Shown here in pieces: positions 29,290 through 39,003 of a DNA stretch of 64,000 nucleotides. The stretch comes from Vulcanisaeta sp. JCM 14467 (GTDB taxonomy: Archaea > Thermoproteota > Thermoprotei > Thermoproteales > Thermocladiaceae). Where the stretch lies: the NCBI RefSeq assembly GCF_001316245.1, contig NZ_BBDM01000002.1, positions 124,001-188,000 on the forward strand, given 5' to 3'. A model generated the notes under the pieces. The model saw only the letters and a list, made by a program, of their open reading frames with translations. It did not search any database and had not been told where the DNA came from. Position numbers and translations under genes: made by a program. Each line of letters opens with the position of its first letter. Position 1 is the stretch's first letter.

Positions 29290-29447
29290 TTCATCATCAA
29301 ATTAGAGCTTTTAAAGCGTTATGGTCATAATATTTTTATAAAAATTAACAAAATACATTAAAGCTAAACTTCTCAATATTAATGATAAATGGCTAAGGTA
29401 TAAACCTAGCTGAAGTTGAATTTGACGAGCGTCGTGCTACGTTAAAT

Positions 29448-30659
29448 CTAGCCCCTCCTCCTCATGCCCTTAATAATTATTACAGCGGCTATTATGATTG
29501 CTAAAGCGATTATTTCCAGCGATATAATTGTGGTATATATGCCCCCCATAGATGAAGTCGAAGTAGATTGAGTATTAACATGCGTAACAGTAACTGGCGG
29601 GGTTATTTGTATCTGCTCAAAACTAATGGTTTGTGTAACATTGGAGTTGGTTACTGTGACTGACCCTGAGGATGGCGATGCCGTATAGCCAGGTACGGAG
29701 CCGACGGTGTAGGAAAATGTACCAGCAGGTACTTCAAATGTTACCTCATTTGTCGTTGAAGTCTTCGTGACACCATTCAGTGTTACAGACCAGGCAGTTC
29801 CAGATGGTAAACCTTGCTCAATGAATGTAACGAGGTATGGCTTGATTATAATAGTGCTACTGATAGAATTGGGTTGTCCCTCAATATTTGTAAGGGTGAT
29901 GGGTGAACTAATAAGGTTAATTTTTCCTACCAGAGGTATATCTAAGTATAAGGCACTTATTTCTATTGTATAACTAATGTCGCTTAAAGTTATTGTGATC
30001 GTTCCATTGGGTACGTTTTCTGCAGTTATTGTAATTGGAATGGTGGTTGGTTGATTAAATGTTATTTGTTCATTAATGGGATTCGCAACATCTCCCGTCA
30101 CAGTCAACACTCCACTTACATAAGTCGTATAATCCATATAAAGTGGGATAGGAACTCCCGTTGCTACTGCAGTAAGAGAAGCAAGCGAGACGCTGTACGT
30201 TCCTAAGGCATTTATATTATTTGAAAAAGTACCTCCATTAATCCCAACACCCATAATTGTTATACTCGGAATGGAAACCGATATCTGCATTTGTGATCCT
30301 GAGAGCGTTATACCGAGGTTCTCTGTTTGATTAGGGAATATCACCCCGCTTGGGATCTCAATTACTGGGCTATAGGTAATGCTAAGAGTACTACTAGCAC
30401 TTATTACGCCAGGAATGTTTATTGTGAATGGAGCGTTTATATTGAAGGTGATCTCTTCCTGAGGATCAGTGAGGTACTGGGGTTGTTGTGCATAGCTTTG
30501 TAATGGTGCGTATGTATAATTTTGTTGATCTTGTAAATAGGTGGAGCCAGTGGTATTGGCACTGCTTTGAGCCAGTGTCATTATTGATAATATTAATGTG
30601 ACTATTATGATTGCGGCTATGAGACTTACCCTTAGTGTCTTAGCTGCACGGTAAGACAT
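29448..30659 (-). CDS. surface protein with signal peptide, beta-sandwich domains and C-terminal anchor
   Basis: 403 intact residues. The signal peptide (RVSLIAAIIIVTLILSIMTL, cleaved near LAQ) resembles that of the FHA protein at 32965. A Tyr/Gln-rich linker and beta-rich domains follow, including FIEQGLPSGTAWSVTLNG, which is also present in the 24939 protein. Near the end are a Thr/Ser stretch, the helix IISLEIIALAIIIAAVIIIK and a short basic tail. TATA aacttaaaaacg lies about 30 bases upstream. Probably an S-layer-associated or adhesive protein. Confidence 0.65.
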   Translation of the reverse strand: MSYRAAKTLRVSLIAAIIIVTLILSIMTLAQSSANTTGSTYLQDQQNYTYAPLQSYAQQPQYLTDPQEEITFNINAPFTINIPGVISASSTLSITYSPVIEIPSGVIFPNQTENLGITLSGSQMQISVSIPSITIMGVGINGGTFSNNINALGTYSVSLASLTAVATGVPIPLYMDYTTYVSGVLTVTGDVANPINEQITFNQPTTIPITITAENVPNGTITITLSDISYTIEISALYLDIPLVGKINLISSPITLTNIEGQPNSISSTIIIKPYLVTFIEQGLPSGTAWSVTLNGVTKTSTTNEVTFEVPAGTFSYTVGSVPGYTASPSSGSVTVTNSNVTQTISFEQIQITPPVTVTHVNTQSTSTSSMGGIYTTIISLEIIALAIIIAAVIIIKGMRRRG

Positions 30660-30764
30660 AGTTAACTTATAGATACTTATACGTTTTTAAGTTTTTTCCA
30701 AAATGGAGGATAAGAAAAAGCTTAATGCCAATGCAGTTTAATCATTTATTCATTTAACGAATCA

Positions 30765-32957
30765 TCATGCTTTGTCTTCCTGTCCCTTGTTTTCTTCTTG
30801 TTCTTTGTTTTGTTCTTCCTCCTTTGGTTTTACGACTGTTGATTCGTTGTTTTGTTTTGTTGTTTCTTCTCCCTGCCTTACTACTGTTTCTGCCTGCCTT
30901 ACCCTTGTCCCCTCATCGAGTGGCTTTACGGGTAGTTCCTCGCTTGGTTGTGCGTAGACCCTGGTCCCGTCCTCCGCAACTCCCCTAACCACGGTGCCCG
31001 ACTCACCACCTCCACCCCTGATTATTGTCGTTGTCCTCCTAATTATGATTGTCGTGAAGTACCTAACCCTATCCCTATAGACAACCCCAAGGCCGAGGAG
31101 TGCAACGCCGGCTCCCAACCCAATCACGTTAACCATGTTGTAAACCCAGACAAGCTCTATCGTGGCTGGTCCGCTCACTGTTAGGCTCACTAGGCCTGTG
31201 GATACAGTACTCGAGCCAGTGCTTGTTCGTATCACTGCATGGCTGTAGGTCAGTGGTATAATTGGGTTTGAACCATTGGGCCTGTAATCAAGGGCGTTTA
31301 TGCTCAGGTTACCACCCTCATCAACCCAGTAGGTGCCTACGGTGTTATTCCTTAAGCCGCCTAGTCCGGTGATTACGTCCTCAACAATGACCTGGTACTG
31401 CATAACCCACTGGGCTGTGCAGGTGATTGGTGAGTTCACGGTTATTGTCGTGGTTGATGGTGGGTAACCGCAGGACCAGCCCTGGAAGGAGAGCCTGGAG
31501 CCATTGTTGTAGTTAATGAACTGCGGTATTGAGGGTAGGCTCACGGTGGAGCCCTCATTAAACCAACACTCACGGACTTGCCAGTCACGGGTCAGTAATC
31601 GATACGTAGTACTGCTCAACATAGTAGGCAGTCAACGTAGTCGGACCACTAACAGTGACCGTAACCGTGTTGGAGGAACCAAGCCCATTAGACCAATAAC
31701 CAAACACAAAACGCACACCACTACCCGCACTCACAGTACTAGGAACAGAGACAACATACGTGCCTGGGGCTACCCATAGGCTATTGGTTTCCTGCCCGTT
31801 AATGCTGGCTACGGCATTAACTGGTGTGCCACTCATGGTGACTAGGTTTATGACAAGCTCGGTTAGTACCGTGACATTAATCTCGAAAGTGTCCGTATAG
31901 ACATTGTTTGTGTACGGCCATGAGTATGTTAGGTCTAGGGTTATGACGCCGTTCCCAGCGGTGTTGGGTGTTAGATAGAGCGTTACCGTTAACTCACCAC
32001 CACTACTTACCTGTGTTGTTGATAGAGAAACATCAATATTTGGCGCTATATTTGATGTTGCGGTCGCGGTGATATCACTTGCTGTGTAGCCCGTATTTCG
32101 TAGAACTATGGTTATTGTGTTTTGCTCGTTCTCATCGAGAGTTGTAGTGCTGACGCTAACGATCGTGAATGGGCCGGGTCTACTCGGTAATACGGTAACA
32201 CTTACTGATGATGAGCCATCTAAGTATCCATCACCGTATACGTAGACCGTTACCGTATCACTAACGGGACCACTAGGCGTCTCCACGTATATCGGCACAT
32301 TGACTGTGGCCTCGCTCTGGCTGGTACCGTGACTTGCATTGACTGTGCACTGATTAGTCCGGCGCTATCGCTGACCTCCACGGTGTATGTATAGGATATG
32401 TAGCCCGTATTTTCTATACTAACTATAAGTGTGTAGGTGTTATTGCCGATTAGCGTGGTTTCCTCCTGGTTATTGTTGTTGACTATGTATGGCGAGCTCA
32501 CGATCTTGGCTGGTGGATGATCTTCCTCAATGTAGCTTGCACTACCGGTTACGCATTCGGAGGTGATGGCGTTATTAACAATTAGGCATGCGGTAACGTA
32601 TGCCGTATATGTTTGGCCATTGTAAATTGGCGGCACAATCTCCAGCGCCCCATAATATATATAACCGCCCTCAACCTCACCCTGATAAAGTGTTTCAGTA
32701 CCAGGCGGCCCACTTAATGTTACGGTTAAATAAACCGGTTGTCCCTGAAATACCTGGGCGAGATTTATGACTATATAGAATTCCTCACCCTTATAGAACA
32801 CTGATTGCAGCTGAAAGTTTGTGTTTGTGAAATAGACTAATTGATTTGAGATTGGAGGTACTGGAGCAGGATTAAGCGCGTATGCCGATACTGATGTAAT
32901 AAATACTACAAGTAATATAACACCAATTGTTATTTTTAGGAAATGTTTAAGTTGCAT
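30765..32957 (-). CDS. large Ig-like surface protein with shared cytoplasmic tail (about three frameshifts)
   Basis: Best start is ATG 32957, a signal peptide (LKHFLKITIGVILLVVFITS, cleaved near VSA). CARDB-like repeats follow, then a break near 32310 to EATVNVPIYVETPSG, more beta domains with FGYWSNGLGSSNTVTVTVSG (InlB-repeat-like), breaks near 31590 and 31560, and another GWSCGYPPSTTTITV repeat. After the helix VIGLGAGVALLGLGVVY comes a cytoplasmic tail beginning AEDGTRVYAQPSEELPVKPL and ending Glu/Gln/Lys-rich. About 730 residues. The FHA gene upstream overlaps its 5' region. Confidence 0.65.
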
Positions 32958-32964
32958 TTGCTTT

Positions 32965-34002
32965 TCACCCACCAGTGTATACTTGGGTTGACTCTTCTGT
33001 TATGAATCTTAGGTCTAGTACTCCTGCCGGGCTTATTGTGTCTCCGTTCTTGAGTTCCTGCGGTCCCTTGCCCTTTATTTCCTTGCCGTTGAGTAGTGTC
33101 CCGTTTGTGCTGTTTAGATCCTCCACATACCACTTATTGCCCCTTAGGAATATCCTGAAGTGGCCGCCGCGTTCCTCCCTACTTATCATCTGGAGGGCCT
33201 CGGGTGGGACGCCGTATCTCTCAAAGGTTTCCCTGCCGAAGACCTTCACGACATCGGTAACGGGTATTTCATTACCATTCGGTAGCCTTAATCGGTAAAG
33301 CACAACGCCAACCTTCGTTGCTGCTTCTCTTTTCTCTGCGACAACGGTTGGCCCTGACACTGATGGGCGTGGTGTTGGTGGTGCTGTGACTTGCAGTGGC
33401 GGTGGTTGTGCTCGAGCTGTCTGACTTTGGCCGCTTGGTTTTCTTAGGTACATTACCGCGCCTATTGCTGCTATAATTATTACTACGGCTAGTATTATTG
33501 ATATTAATAATGGTGATATTGGGGATGGTGATGGAGGTGGTGATGATGTACCAATAGTCACCTCAAAGGATGCCGATCCGCTTCGTCCTGTGGTTGGGTT
33601 TGATATTGTGACTATTATTGTCCAAGTACCGGTGGGTGTTGTGTCGCTTATTGGGTTTATTAGTGGTAGATATGAACTTTGATAATCATTTAATGTTAAT
33701 GAACCTGAGTACAGCGTTTCTACAGCACCACTTGGTGTCTCTCCAGTCACTACAACATTAACGTTGCAGTTAGCTGACGTTTGTGATTGCAGCCTAAGGG
33801 TTACGTAGAGTGATTCGCCAACATTAAATGTAGACTTGGGAGTTCCGCTTGGGCCGGATGGGTAGATGACTATGGGTCCGCAACCAACATCAACTGATGA
33901 TTGAGCTACCTGAGCCATTAGGATTGTTGGCAATATTAGCGTAATTATGATGAATGTGACCGCGAGACTCACCTTAAATACCTTGATTTTATGGTAAGCC
34001 AT
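32965..34002 (-). CDS. membrane-anchored FHA-domain protein
   Basis: The likely start is ATG 34002 (MAYHKIKVFKVSL), about 30 bases from gcttaaaaaaa; an upstream ATG at 34032 lies on the TATA. Signal peptide, an external beta-sandwich (residues ~35-150), a Pro/Ser linker, the helix ISIILAVVIIIAAIGAVMYL, a Pro-rich cytoplasmic linker, then an FHA domain: VFGRETFER, ISREERGGHFRIFLRGNKWY, VEDLNSTNGTLLNGKEI and LKNGDTIS. This would link a surface domain to phosphothreonine recognition inside the cell. Intact, about 345 residues. Confidence 0.85.
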   Translation of the reverse strand: MAYHKIKVFKVSLAVTFIIITLILPTILMAQVAQSSVDVGCGPIVIYPSGPSGTPKSTFNVGESLYVTLRLQSQTSANCNVNVVVTGETPSGAVETLYSGSLTLNDYQSSYLPLINPISDTTPTGTWTIIVTISNPTTGRSGSASFEVTIGTSSPPPSPSPISPLLISIILAVVIIIAAIGAVMYLRKPSGQSQTARAQPPPLQVTAPPTPRPSVSGPTVVAEKREAATKVGVVLYRLRLPNGNEIPVTDVVKVFGRETFERYGVPPEALQMISREERGGHFRIFLRGNKWYVEDLNSTNGTLLNGKEIKGKGPQELKNGDTISPAGVLDLRFITEESTQVYTGG

Positions 34003-34263
34003 AACCAGCCCGTTTAAGTATTTATCAAACATTTTTTTAAGCTTTTTTTCCTAAAAATGAAGGAAGAACATCATAAAATAAATGAATAAGCAATTATTTA
34101 CTTGTAGAATTAAAGATATATTAGAATTTATAATCTCTACAATAAACCGTTATTATGTTATCTTAAGAATATTTAAATATGCTATTTATCAAAATTAAAC
34201 AATTAAATTAAACATAAACATCATGTAGTTTATTTCATCTGCTCACAGCCTTATTAATAAATC

Positions 34264-35092
34264 TTATAGTTCATCTCCTGCGGTTCTCCACTCATCCTCC
34301 GCCGTAATGCAGTTTACGCCGTAGTCCCTGCAAAGCTTCATTATTGAGTTTAGGGTCTTGACCCACCAGTCCCTGGTCACTGGTATATGGGGCTTAACCT
34401 CCTGCTCATGAACCTAATTACCGCTGGTCTTGGTCTGAACCTGTCGATTATTACCTGGGAGTTTATCTCCTTGGCTAGGCGTATTATTGGTTCGTAGTCC
34501 TCCCTCTTATCGTTTACGCCGGGTATCACTGGGCCTAGGAATATCCAGGTCTCAACACCGAGGCTGGCTATCTTCCTGAGCGCAGATGCCCTTGCCATTG
34601 GGTGTGCGGCCATGGGCTCTATGGCCCTGTACGTGTCCCTCATTGTGGTTATTGTGAAGCCCACGTCAATCGCGCTACCGCACTTACCAATCACGTCAAC
34701 ATCCCTAACAATTAATGCAGACTTGGTCTGTATGCTGACGTGGTAACCAGCATTGCACAATACCTCGATTGCCCTCCTGGTTAGTTTATACCTTGACTCC
34801 ACTGGTTGGTATGGGTCTGTTATCGTGGATATACCGACAATACCGGGCTTAAACCTCCTTATGTCTCTGAACAGGGCTTGTATTAGGTTTACCTTGACGT
34901 AAACCACCTCACCCCACCTCTCGCTTGGCTCACCCCTCGTGAAGTCCATGGCATAGCAGTAAATACACCCGTGTTGGCAGCCTAGGTATGGGTTTAGGGC
35001 GTAGTCGTACTCGGGCAGGCCTGACTGGATAGTGCGGTCTTGACCCTTATCTCCCTAACGATGATATTACCGAGCCTAACCACACTACTCAT
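34264..35092 (-). CDS. SplB-like radical SAM protein (two frameshifts)
   Basis: ATG 35092 overlaps the NreA stop by four bases (ATGA). After a break near 35030 the radical SAM motif CQHGCIYC (C-x3-C-x2-C) appears in PYLGCQHGCIYCYAMDF, then STITDPYQPVESRYKLTRRA, VSIQTKSALIVRDVDVI, GFTITTMRD and LGPVIPGVND, the COG1533 (SplB) pattern. A break near 34395 restores a C-terminus (PHIPVTRDWWVKTLNSIMKL) ending at 34264. Co-transcription with nreA suggests DNA repair, but many COG1533 members have unknown substrates. About 275 residues. Confidence 0.75.
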
Positions 35093-36333
35093 GGGTTCCC
35101 GCCCAACCAATTAACTAGGCTTGATTGTCTCGTGAGGACCCTAATCACGTAGGACCTGGACACCCAGGCGCTTATTGGTAGTTTCAGGAAGCCAGCAACA
35201 TACTTTAGCGCGTCTCTTAAGTCGTAGAACCTCTCGTACTGGCCATTAAGCATGGCCCTAACATTCTCCCTAACCCACCAAACACCAATGGGTAGGTTAA
35301 AGCCCGGGTAAATCTCACGCCACAGTATTGCCGCGGCCTGCCTACGCATGGCTCTCAACACCTCGAGAACCGCTATCCTAGCCGCATAGTAGCAGCCGCC
35401 TATTGATGGGTAGTCATCACGGCCCCAGTAACCCTCATAATCAAGCTCAAGGACCACGTCACCACCCCAAACATTCCACGTGGAACCAGGCCACCAGGCC
35501 TCGGCCCACTCATAGAGCCAGGTGTGCGGTGCTAGTATTGTCACGAAGGTGTTATCCCTCACGCTCCTCACGTAGACCCTATACTCACTTATTAATGGGT
35601 AGTCACGAACCTCACCGAGGAGTTTATCAGAGACCTGCTTATCAACTGCGGTTATGGACCACCTGGTGGGCACGAGCCTCCTCCTCTTCCCAACGCCCAG
35701 GGCACCAACACTTAATAATCTTGATATTTGGTGAACATCAATGCCATGGTCGTATAAGGTCCAGATTGCCTCCGTGGCGTTCAGGTCAGTGTCGCTGTAT
35801 ACTTTCTCGATTATCCTAGGCGGTGGCGGTAGTGAATCTATCCGTAGTCTCTGTAGTGGTGCTGATGGTCCGAAGGGTGGGGAGTGCTCATCAAGTACGT
35901 ACCTACCGCTAACCGGTTTCTCAAGTACTAGCTCGGAATCCACGGGCCCACTCGATAGGGCCATGGCCTGTATCTCATGGAGGATCCTGGGTGGGTTCCT
36001 GGCATCCTCAACCCTAACCCTCACTGAGCCCCTAATCAACGATAACCTACTCGATATGAAGTCCTCGAGTCTCATGCCTAGCCAGGTCTTGGGATCCTCA
36101 AGCTTACTTGTGTCTCCATGTATCGGTGGCGTTGCTGGGTAGACATTAACCTTGGGATAACCAATTCGCCCAATGAATACACTTGGTGGCGATGAACCAT
36201 CGATCTGCTCCCTATTAGCCACGCTCCTTAGTGTGTATTTTGCACGTAATTCGGCAAGGACTGGGCAGTAGGATAATCCGCATAGGTTGTACTCTCCCCT
36301 GCACCTAATGCACAATGCTGGGTTAATCCTCAC
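35089..36333 (-). CDS. nreA: archaeal DNA-repair protein NreA
   Basis: 414 intact residues. The N-terminal zinc motif (CIRCRGEYNLCGLSYCP) and later blocks (SPPSVFIGRIGYPKVNVYPA, DPKTWLGMRLEDFI, GRYVLDEHSPPFGPSAPLQR) are characteristic of the archaeal Nre family. The extreme C-terminus, QSSLVNWL, fits a PCNA-interacting (PIP) box, as in studied NreA proteins. It leads an operon with an SplB-like radical SAM enzyme. Role: DNA damage response at the sliding clamp, known from family studies. Confidence 0.9.
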   Translation of the reverse strand: MRINPALCIRCRGEYNLCGLSYCPVLAELRAKYTLRSVANREQIDGSSPPSVFIGRIGYPKVNVYPATPPIHGDTSKLEDPKTWLGMRLEDFISSRLSLIRGSVRVRVEDARNPPRILHEIQAMALSSGPVDSELVLEKPVSGRYVLDEHSPPFGPSAPLQRLRIDSLPPPPRIIEKVYSDTDLNATEAIWTLYDHGIDVHQISRLLSVGALGVGKRRRLVPTRWSITAVDKQVSDKLLGEVRDYPLISEYRVYVRSVRDNTFVTILAPHTWLYEWAEAWWPGSTWNVWGGDVVLELDYEGYWGRDDYPSIGGCYYAARIAVLEVLRAMRRQAAAILWREIYPGFNLPIGVWWVRENVRAMLNGQYERFYDLRDALKYVAGFLKLPISAWVSRSYVIRVLTRQSSLVNWLGGNP

Positions 36334-36431
36334 TACAATTATGCAGTACCACTAGGCGTTATATAGGCATTTCGATTAACCACCCTGAGTAGGAACCCTT
36401 AAAAGACCCTTCGTGATCTTTCGTAAAGCCT

Positions 36432-36594
36432 ATGAGGAGGTTTAGGTGGGCTTATGAGGTGTGGTAGGGAGGTATTGGTTGCCAGTGGGTTTGGTTACTT
36501 CGTTGAGTTGATTAGGAGGTGTGTCGTTAATGATGGTGTGCCCATCATCCACGTGGAGCCCAGGGTTGTTGGTGTTTGGAGGATGGTGAATTAA
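36432..36594 (+). CDS. small hypothetical protein (one frameshift)
   Basis: ATG 36432 lies about 30 bases after cccttaaaag. It reads MRRFRWAYEV, then one lost base near 36462 joins GREVLVASGFGYFVELIRRC and VVNDGVPIIHVEPRVVGVWR, ending at 36594. About 54 residues. It overlaps the next small gene by one base (TAATG). No family recognised. Confidence 0.35.
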
Positions 36595-36740
36595 TGGAGC
36601 TTAGCTATGATTGGAGGGCGTCGCTCATTGATTATGAGTATGGCGTAGTAACCATAATAGTTAGGAGTAGGTCCATTGAAACGGTAATTAGGGTTAAGGG
36701 CAACAGGATAATCGATGCATTTACAATGGAGGTTAACTAG
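36594..36740 (+). CDS. 48-residue hypothetical protein coupled to the previous gene
   Basis: ATG 36594 shares an A with the upstream TAA. The peptide MELSYDWRASLIDYEYGVVT continues with alternating strands (IIVRSRSIETVIRVKG) and ends at 36740, one base before the APC permease stop on the other strand. The tight coupling suggests that both small genes are real. Confidence 0.35.
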   Translation: MELSYDWRASLIDYEYGVVTIIVRSRSIETVIRVKGNRIIDAFTMEVN

Positions 36741-36741
36741 C

Positions 36742-38306
36742 TCATTCAGGCGGTATCTCCCTAAATAGTATATTAATGTCAATATTCTCCCTCCTCAACC
36801 TATACAGCCTAACCAAGTAGTAAATAGCAACGCCCACCGCGAATAATGCCGCGAAGAACCCAATTATGTAGGTGTTGATTGAGGGCACGAATAGGTAGGC
36901 CATTGGGTCTGTAACCTCCTCATAGGCTATCCACGCGAATAATCCCGTGGTGTAAATACCCAGTGCCACGGTCTTAATTGACCTAGTCTTATGCCAAGTG
37001 CTATGGCGGTTATCGTTATTATCATGAAGTACATGAGTATTGTGACTAGGGTGCTCACGTCCATGGTAGCTGATAATAGCGGCACTACGCTAAAGTTGTA
37101 GAGGTACATTATTACTAGGGTTATGACTAGGTCAGTCACGTGGGCCATGATTGGCGTGTGGGTCCTCGAGCTTACGTAGCTAGGGCCGATGGTAATACCC
37201 TATCGAAGGATAATGCCAGTAAGTACCTGGCTATTTGGATGACTAGTACTGAGACGACGTTTACGTACCAGGTAAATGAGCCAATAGCCACAAGCCACTG
37301 GAGCACTGGGTTTCTGAGCGCCATGATGAGGAGGGCTTGTGGGTATGGTGGCGGTAAGGTACTCGGCCAGGTAACGCCACTTACTAACCCGTAGTATATG
37401 GCGAATAGCCATTCAGCCTATTAATGCCGAGCGACGACGTAGTAACCCAAATACCCAGTGCCAGGAATATGGCGCTTATGGCGTATGTTCCATATATGGC
37501 TATGGGCATTGCGCTACCCCGCCTAACCTCACCGCCGACGGACAGGATGAAGTTCACGAATGGGAATACGTAGGCTAAATACGGTATTAGGTATATAGTG
37601 TCTAGCACAGTGCCGTTGCTCGGTAAGCTTCCTGTCACAGTGCTTGCCTGGTTCAGTAGGTTGGGCGCTGTGGTGTTTATGACCTTGATTATTTGTGGCG
37701 TGTATAGGTATAGCAGTATTATTGTCACTATGAACGTTATTATGCCGAGGAGGGATATTGCCGAGGCCAGGTATGTACCTGCCCTCGAGGATGCAATATT
37801 GATTAGTATGAATACTGCGAATATTACTGAGCTGCCAGGAATATCGCCAGTGGATTGCTCATTAACGAGTTGGCTAGGGATATGAGGCCCTGCGCGTGGT
37901 TTGATAGGCCGATTGCCAATAGTGCTGGTGCTAACCCAGTAATTAGGCCTAGGCTTATTAGTACGGCGTTGAAGAACATTTGATCTACCACGAACATGAA
38001 CATAGTTGCGAAGCCTATGGATGGGCCTAGGTTCCTTGTTATGAATATGTAGTCACTGGCTGTCCTGTAGTACGTGACGCCAACCCTATTGAGTAGTATG
38101 GTCAGTGGTAGGAATAGTAGGGCAGCCAATGCAATGGCTGTTAGTGGGTTTCCTCTTGGGAAGTTGAACATACTCGATACCAACAGTATGAAGCTTGATT
38201 GAAAGGCTATGAAGGCGGTGTTCATGAGTAGGGCTGTCCAGGGACCAATCTCCCTAACAAGGCCCGTGGACTCCCTGAGGAAGAGTCCCTGCCCTTTCAC
38301 GTTCAT
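36742..38306 (-). CDS. APC-superfamily amino acid permease (about four frameshifts)
   Basis: ATG 38306, with aatttaagaac about 28 bases upstream. Twelve or so membrane helices are spread over several frames: MNVKGQGLFLRESTGLVREI (the conserved start of this group), TALLMNTAFIAFQSSFILLV, SPIFAVFILIN-like and FVNFILSVGGEVRRGSAMPI (the helix 6 motif of APC permeases), IQIARYLLALSFDRVLPSAL, and helices to LFREIPPE at 36742. About 520 residues. Transports amino acids or amines; substrate unknown. Confidence 0.75.
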
Positions 38307-38377
38307 CGTCCTGCACCAGGCGTTCTTAAATTCCTTTCCATAGTGACGAAATCATACACAATAAATTGCATTACTGG

Positions 38378-38937
38378 TTACTTCGTTGAATATTCCTTAA
38401 TAATCTGTAGTAATTCGCCATGATGTTTCTCATCATCGGATATCCCCTTAAGAAGCTTAACAATTAGTTTTGAGATGGATCGATGTTTGGCATCAGTCTT
38501 TGTGCTAGTTATTGGTAGGTAGCTCCTGAGTAGGAAGCTGTAAATCCTAACGGCATTATCCTCATAATTCTCCAACTCGCCCAACTTCTCAATCACCACA
38601 TTTGCGGCATTAAAATGAACCTTCTCCATGGAACTGAAATAATCTATTAACGACCTGGCATGGGTTATAGCCTCCTCAATACTACCCTCCAGCGAAATAA
38701 GAGTCTCGGCATCAAAGACCTTCCTGGGTGGCATTCACGAATTAGTTCCTTCAGTGTAATTAGGATGTAATTGTGCATTGCCGATTCAATGCTTATTTTC
38801 CTCATTATAGTGCTAATGAATGCCTCATTCGTACCTGAGGCAGCAATGCCGTAAAGGATCGCTAAGTATCTCTCAAGCTCGCTCATCATATCAATTAACC
38901 TCAATAAATGATCATTAGTATTGCTGCTACTACGCAT
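38378..38937 (-). CDS. ferritin-like helical protein (one frameshift)
   Basis: Two frames join near 38730: MSELERYLAILYGIAASGTN, ISIESAMHNYILITLKELIR, then FDAETLISLEGSIEEAITHA and DEKHHGELLQIIKEY at the end. Long helices with E-x-x-H-like spacing (IESAMH, DDEKHH) suggest a ferritin or rubrerythrin-like four-helix bundle, although the metal ligands are not all clear. About 186 residues. It is divergent from the flavoprotein gene with a shared TATA, so both may respond to oxygen or redox stress. Confidence 0.5.
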
Positions 38938-38966
38938 TATTATTCACCACGGCTATTCCAGTAAGG

Positions 38967-38977
38967 GTATAATTTAT
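38967..38977. promoter_or_regulatory. shared bidirectional TATA element
   Basis: ggtataattta lies about 31 bases from both the plus-strand ATG 39004 and the minus-strand ATG 38937. One AT-rich element could drive both leaderless genes. Confidence 0.4.
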
Positions 38978-39003
38978 TTTTTTCTTCCTTGATGCACGAT
39001 ATC

